This document shows positions 12,681 through 17,500 of a DNA stretch of 17,500 nt, piece by piece. Origin of the DNA: Chrysomallon squamiferum (Eukaryota > Mollusca > Gastropoda > Neomphalida > Peltospiridae); contig CM022666.1 of NCBI GenBank assembly GCA_012295275.1, positions 7,345,765 through 7,363,264 of the forward strand, written 5' to 3'. Under the pieces are notes generated by a model. The model was not told the origin of the DNA and did not search any database. It worked only from the letters and a program-made list of their open reading frames with translations. Each line of letters starts with the position of its first letter. Position 1 is the stretch's first letter. Made by a program: the position numbers and the translations under genes.

Positions 12681-13058
12681 CTTCACCTCTCTGTATTTAC
12701 ATCCGGGGTTGTAAACCAAGCCACTGCACAAACCGTCTGTGCGCTTGTCAAAGAGCTGACACCGAACCCTTCCGTCGAGAGAGGGGCAAGAATTAAAAGC
12801 CACGCAGTTGTCGGTCTTGGCACAGGTCTGAGAACAGTCGAGAAATGACGTCAGAGAGGCCTCGATTATCGGTATAGACTCGGCGGTTTTGTCTTTACGA
12901 CAGGAGTCGAAGCAAACGAATTTTTTTATCGAGACTGCTTCGGAATTTGCCGAAACGCAAAGGTACAGCGAAGCGAAAATGAAGATAATAAAATGACGGT
13001 TCGCGTCTTTCTTGTTGTTGTTGATTTTGTTGTCGTTAATGTTCCTTATCTTCTCCAT
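12681..13058 (-). CDS. FREP-like exon 1: signal peptide and PAN/apple-like domain
   Basis: I chose the ATG at 13058 (MEKIRNIND) because it lies nearest to the hydrophobic core FIIFIFASLYLCVSA (23-37); the frame is open further upstream to 13190 but that part is Lys-rich low complexity. The domain shows CFDSC, then SFLDCSQTCAKTDNCVAFNS, CQLF and PGCKYREV, the cysteine spacing and C-x-A-F-x core of PAN/apple modules. The donor is GTGAAG|GTAAAT, phase 0. An alternative donor six bases earlier (GAG|GTGAAG) would drop two residues. Confidence 0.8.
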
Positions 13059-13340
13059 CTTTATTTTTATTTGTTTGTTTTGTTTTTTTTTTTTTTTTTT
13101 TTTTCTTGAAGCTTTCTTTTCTTTTTCTTCTTCTTTTGTTTTTCCTTTTCTTCTTTGTTTTTTGTTGTTTAGTCTATAGTTTGTACTCACTAATAAATGA
13201 TTTATAAAATAGGTCGTTTTTTTACATTTATGTATTTCTGTTTACTTATTTTTGATTTTATGAACGACAACAGACAGAGGAAAAGACTTGAACTGTGGTA
13301 TTTGGTGAAGAAAAAAGTGTTCTTTTTTAGTTTTAACACA
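13059..13340. other. Upstream region of the FREP-like gene
   Basis: Poly(T) at 13082-13103 and TTC/TTTTC-rich sequence lie just upstream of the start on the - strand. A TATAAA on the - strand (13201-13206) lies about 145 bp before the ATG and could be a TATA box; this is a weak match in AT-rich DNA. Confidence 0.35.
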
Positions 13341-13344
13341 GCAG

Positions 13345-13680
13345 AATGTCTTGAATCTTGTTTAGCATAAAGTACTTTATGCACTCAGCCATTTTTTTTC
13401 CACACACCTTGAATATATTTAGCGAGATTTCTTGTCCAGCAGGATTCTTGATTTTATTCACCAAAACTGCTGGAATCTCGTTCAGTATAATTCTCCTACG
13501 CATTCAGCAAATGCTTCGAAATTTACTCCACAGTTCGATAATTTCCTTGCCAACATTTCTTTTATATAGTCACAAACAAATTCCTGATTTTATTCAGGAA
13601 CAGATCATGAATCTGTTCAGCAAAATATGGCGTTCTTGTTCACCTAAGTTTCTTCTACCTGTTCACCAGCAGCTCTAGTT
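13345..13680. repeat. Degenerate repeat with hairpins (GAATCT-GTTCAGCA core)
   Basis: A phrase like TGAATCTTGTTTAGCATAA recurs in diverged form at about 13352, 13471 and 13609, with weaker versions between. The area also holds a perfect 18-bp palindrome GCATAAAGTACTTTATGC (13365-13382), a stem TTCCTGA/TCAGGAA (13581-13600), and a stem GAACAGAT/ATCTGTTC (13599-13619). The + strand 106-aa frame across it has no recognisable family. Confidence 0.45.
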
Positions 13681-14275
13681 CTTCATATCATTGTTCATCG
13701 ACAAACGGTTATATATCGGAACATCAAAAAATAATAATTTCCCGTCAGTCACCTGCACTGTGTATTAAACACACAGATCAATCCACAAGAAAATACAAAA
13801 CCTCTGATGATTTATATCCAGCCTCTCTCCCATCTGAACAATACTGAAAAATACAAAAACATTCTTATTTGTTTTACAAGTGGCAGCCAGGAATATATCT
13901 GAGTTACTAACGACCTATTTTTCCTATTGGACCTTTGAAAAGGTGTCTGAGATTAATAGCCACCGGTATTAAAAGACGTTTTAAACTCTTTCAAACTTTT
14001 TACGTTATTCAAGCGGTTATTGATAATTTCATTCTGTTTGTCTCTAGCGGGTATTCTCTTTGATTTCTTTGCATTGATGATAAATGAACTGGAAGCAATG
14101 AATACAATGTCTAGATTGGGCGGTAATGTTGACAGTCGAACCAAATATCCATTGTTATGCATAAAGATACTAAACAATGCAAAATGTTCTCTTTTTGTGG
14201 GGGTTTTTGTGGGGTTTTTTCTTCCCTTTTCGTCTTCTTTTTCTTCCCCTCTGTTTTCTTTCTTCTTTACTTTCT
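13681..14275. other. Intergenic DNA, no gene seen
   Basis: Moderately AT-rich unique-looking sequence. No frame shows domain resemblance or plausible splice structure. Confidence 0.5.
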
Positions 14276-14291
14276 GTATGTGTGTGTGTGC

Positions 14292-14365
<74 letters not shown>
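14276..14365. repeat. (TG)n microsatellite
   Basis: About 44 TG units with one CTTG interruption near 14291. Confidence 0.96.
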
Positions 14366-14366
<1 letters not shown>

Positions 14367-14785
14367 CGCTTAGCCTATTTTATTTGTTCTGTTTTGTTTT
14401 GTTTTGTCATTTTTCAATAAGTGCATACAAAAATTGATTTCCCAGAATCCATATTTAAATAAATTAGTCATAATCTACAGCTATACCTGACTGAACACTT
14501 TCTTTCTCGGCCGCTGATAAATAACTTTTTTAGAATAGGCAAAACTCACGCATTCAGAGAAAAATATTTCAACCAGAAAAACAAACGAATAACGCATGAA
14601 GCATCGACTGAAACTGTTTTTCACCGAAATCGATTGCGTTCACAGAATAACTTACGTTTTCTAAAACTTTAATTATTAAAATAGCTGCAATCTGAAGGTA
14701 TTCAAACAGAACAATATAAAATCAAGTTTGCTAAATCTGGAATTTTATTAATATATTGATAATGATCAAGGATTTTTATGCTTTT
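14366..14785. other. AT-rich intergenic DNA, no gene seen
   Basis: A TTTTG pentanucleotide run occurs at about 14388-14406. The rest is unique-looking sequence with frequent stops on both strands. Confidence 0.5.
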
Positions 14786-15276
<491 letters not shown>

Positions 15277-15423
15277 ATAATTTTATAACAGTCAAGTATG
15301 TGACAAACTGAAAGATACCCAACATGTTTAAAAACTGATATTTTCAATAAGGCTTTCTCTTGTTGTCTTTAACCGTGACTAATATTTTGATATCTGCAAC
15401 AAACATTTGAAAACAAATATACT

Positions 15424-15486
15424 ATTACAGGTAACTTGAACAATTTGAATTGTCTTAAAGACACAACTGTCTCGGTTACCTGTAAT
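15424..15486. repeat. 63-bp element with perfect 12-bp inverted-repeat ends
   Basis: ATTACAGGTAAC (15424-15435) and GTTACCTGTAAT (15475-15486) are exact reverse complements. The interior contains an imperfect TTGTCTT/AAGACACAA stem, so the whole could fold into a long hairpin. Candidate small MITE or foldback. Confidence 0.5.
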
Positions 15487-15820
15487 CTTTCCTTTGCATT
15501 ATGTTGGGTTTTTTTTTTTTGGAGGCGTTCAGGTGTTGTTTTTCGTTTTCTTTTTACTTCATTTCATTTTAACACTTTTTGTCTTTCCTCGTGCCGCAGT
15601 CGCATGTTCCCAAGAAATATGGATTAGTCAGGGTTATCTAATACTCAGTACGTGTCCGCAAAAAACAGGTCTGTTGGTAAAGCGAAGACTTGAGGACTTC
15701 AACAATCATGGCGTCGATTTTCTTTTGACTTTTGTTGTTCGCATTGAATACATGTTACTCTGAACCTGCAAGTCGATTACTTTAAAAATAAAATAAAAAT
15801 AATAAAAATAAAAATATATA
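15487..15820. other. Intergenic DNA, no confirmed gene
   Basis: A somewhat GC-richer patch at 15590-15780 contains an acceptor-like TTTCCTCGTGCCGCAG and an open + strand stretch, but no family is recognisable and no partner exon is evident. Confidence 0.4.
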
Positions 15821-15823
15821 TTA

Positions 15824-16024
15824 ATTTTCGATAACGACTGTCGGAAGGTTTCTGTGTACATTTAGGAAGAATGTTCTGTCTGAGTGGAAAACAAATTTGC
15901 TCACTTCCTGGTAGATAGAATCATCATCATTTCTTCTGGAAACCTTCCACCCAGCAGTCACTGTCAGAGTATCAAAGACTATTTTGCATGTTTTCTGCTC
16001 GCAGATGAAAGAAGCATTGTTCAT
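15824..16024 (-). CDS. Possible short exon or small protein, 67 aa, unrecognised
   Basis: A - strand frame starting MNNASFICEQKTCKIVFDTL with balanced amino-acid use and higher GC than its flanks, ending in TAA. It lies about 800 bp downstream of, and on the same strand as, the B-box gene, and an AG sits just before its ATG (AACAAAG|ATG). It could be a terminal exon of that gene, a relic, or chance. I recognise no domain. Confidence 0.25.
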
Positions 16025-16168
16025 CTTTGTTCAAAACGAGACGTTTGGCTTCTGACAGTTTTTATTTATGAAAGGTTTCTATATTATTATTATTATTATT
16101 ATTTTACACTCTGTATTTTAAAACATGCTTAGAGATGCACACAGTGTCATAAACAAATAAAAACCGAT

Positions 16169-16170
<2 letters not shown>

Positions 16171-16249
<79 letters not shown>

Positions 16250-16464
16250 ATTGATTATTTTGTATAATACAGATTGTAGTCCTGACAAACTCAACAAAGT
16301 AAGCTGTACTTTTACATTTATTAATAAAACCAAAATTTCATATGAAAATATTTTATATATCGGCAATAAACATGAAAACATAATTTGTTGTCCATGCGAA
16401 GGCTTTAGAACAATTACACTTTTTCAAAGTGGAGTTCCATTGAAATGTGCGAGTTTTATTTAAA
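16171..16464. mobile_element. Dispersed repeat copy 2 (CT tract plus body of about 215 bp)
   Basis: Second copy of the element at 8725-9026, same orientation, again with a (CT)n (16172-16246) at the left end. Relative to copy 1 it has small deletions after CTCAACA and substitutions in the right-hand hairpin. The flanking sequences of the two copies are unrelated, which fits independent insertions rather than a segmental duplication. Confidence 0.8.
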
Positions 16465-16570
16465 TATTGATTCATTTTTTTATTTAAATCTTTACTGTCA
16501 TTATTTATTTATTTTGTTTATTTTTTATTTTTATTTTTTATATATATAGTTCAGTAGAAAAAACGCCAAA

Positions 16571-16846
16571 AATATCTTTATCTCTTGTTCTGAATGTAAA
16601 TATCTTTATCTCTTGTTCTAACTGTAAATAGTTTTATCTCTTCATCTAACTGTAAATATTTTTATCTCTTCATCTAACTGTAAATATCTTTATCTCTTGT
16701 TCTAACTGTAAATATCTTTATCTCTTGTTCTGAATGTAAACATCTTTATCTCTTCATCTAATTGTAAATATCTTTATCTCTTGTTCTAACTGTAAATATC
16801 TTTATCTCTTGTTCTAGCTGTAAATATTTTTATCTCTCGTTATCTC
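16571..16846. repeat. 28-bp minisatellite, about 9.5 copies
   Basis: Units read AATATCTTTATCTCTTGTTC plus TAACTGTA, with starts every 28 bp from 16571 to 16823. Two variant types alternate (TTGTTC and TTCATC at positions 15-20; TGAATGTA and TAACTGTA at the end). All full units are exactly 28 bp, indicating homogenisation by unequal exchange or slippage. Confidence 0.95.
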
Positions 16847-17500
16847 AATCTTTCCCAGACGAAACGTTAACAAACTGTGCTCGTCGGGAACGAACCTGAC
16901 TTTGGCTCTGACTACGTCATCAAGTTTAGACGCATCCTCCCGCGCTTTGAAGAGATCAGAAACGACCGACTCGGCGCTGTGGAGAAACTTCACGTTCTTT
17001 TCACTCGTCTGAATCGACCTTATCTCCATGGAAACCACACTGAGACCCAGGACGGCCGCAGACGATCTCTGTAATTTCCGTCGTTCGGTTTTGTGTTTTC
17101 TCTCCAGCTCGTCCAGCAGCTCGTGTTCTTGTTTCTGCACGGTCTGCACGAGCTGTTTGGCGCTTCGAGTGATCATTTCGCGAGCAGACGACACGTCTGC
17201 GTCCAGATTTTCAGCAGCGGTTTCGAGACTCGGCAACAGGTCCGGGTAAAACAGGTTGATGTTTTCTTCTTCTCTTTTGATTTCCTCCAAATACGATTGC
17301 AGGTTTTTGTCGACGACGTCCACGGCATTCTGCAGGGACAGAACCTGTCTGCAGTGCGGGTGATCTTCCGAGGCACATTTTGAACAGATGACGATATCAC
17401 AATCCGAGCAAAAAGCGTTTTTCACAAAATTCTTGTGAACCCTGCAGACAGAAGTCCCGTCTGAAAAAATTTCTTTCGACCTACTTTTTACTGAAAACGG
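16814..17500 (-). CDS. B-box zinc finger and coiled-coil protein (TRIM-like), 3' part
   Basis: Open on the - strand from the window edge to TAG at 16814-16816, 228 residues visible; the N-terminus lies outside, with a possible splice acceptor TTTTCAG at 17491-17497. Near the start is a B-box: CRVH, then FCSDC, ICSKC and a terminal HPH, giving the full zinc-ligand pattern C-x2-H ... C-x2-C ... C-x2-C ... H-x-H. After it comes a long helical coiled-coil region typical of the B-box C-terminal segment, rich in Glu, Lys and Leu (for example LLDELERKHKTERRKLQ). No RING finger or C-terminal NHL/SPRY domain is visible; a RING may lie beyond the edge. Such proteins dimerise through the coiled coil and are often ubiquitin ligases or scaffolds. 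The last seven residues and the stop fall in the 28-bp minisatellite. Confidence 0.88.
   Translation of the reverse strand, partial: PFSVKSRSKEIFSDGTSVCRVHKNFVKNAFCSDCDIVICSKCASEDHPHCRQVLSLQNAVDVVDKNLQSYLEEIKREEENINLFYPDLLPSLETAAENLDADVSSAREMITRSAKQLVQTVQKQEHELLDELERKHKTERRKLQRSSAAVLGLSVVSMEIRSIQTSEKNVKFLHSAESVVSDLFKAREDASKLDDVVRAKVRFVPDEHSLLTFRLGKIEITRDKNIYS

Noticed and set aside
12369-12848. Ser-rich 159-aa + strand frame and Leu-rich - strand frame
   Set aside because: Explained by the AGT/AGC trinucleotide field in an intron plus the antisense of exon 1.
16571-16846. Regular 28-bp repeats considered as a CRISPR-like array
   Set aside because: Units are directly tandem without unique spacers, in an animal genome; this is a minisatellite.

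Overview
This is animal nuclear DNA. It has spliced protein genes with GT-AG introns, very dense microsatellites and minisatellites, and AT-rich non-coding DNA around GC-richer exons. The protein families (a fibrinogen-related lectin with PAN-like and EGF-like modules, a B-box/coiled-coil TRIM-like protein, an SLC16-type transporter) together with long CT, TA, GATA, ATT and TG runs fit a lophotrochozoan, most likely a mollusc. A cephalopod is plausible, but no species call can be made by eye.

Layout. 1-6166: no convincing coding exon; a polypyrimidine block, AT repeats, a perfect 32-bp-arm hairpin, one GC-rich island (about 2288-2556) that may be a promoter or non-coding first exon, and minisatellites. 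6178-9272 (+): a complete four-exon SLC16/monocarboxylate-transporter-like gene, 413 aa by my splice model, with all internal introns in phase 1. 9273-9840: the short shared 3' region between two convergent genes. 9841-13058 (-): a four-exon gene for a predicted secreted protein with signal peptide, a PAN/apple-like domain, three four-cysteine EGF-like modules and a fibrinogen-related domain. Its last exon carries an apparent one-base deletion near 10126-10130 that breaks the frame. 13059-16813: repeats, hairpins and one possible short exon. 16814-17500 (-): the 3' part of a B-box plus coiled-coil protein that runs off the right edge of the window.

The three genes do not form an operon or an obvious pathway. 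The transporter is a plasma-membrane solute carrier. The other two belong to families often linked to recognition and innate immunity (FREP-like lectins, TRIM-like proteins), but that role is inferred here. The most notable item is the PAN-EGFx3-fibrinogen gene: its domain order differs from the textbook immunoglobulin-fibrinogen molluscan FREPs, all three EGF modules have lost the same pair of cysteines, and the frame break leaves open a pseudogene or an assembly error. A dispersed repeat of about 300 bp (CT tract plus unique body) occurs twice, in the last intron of the transporter and downstream of the B-box gene.
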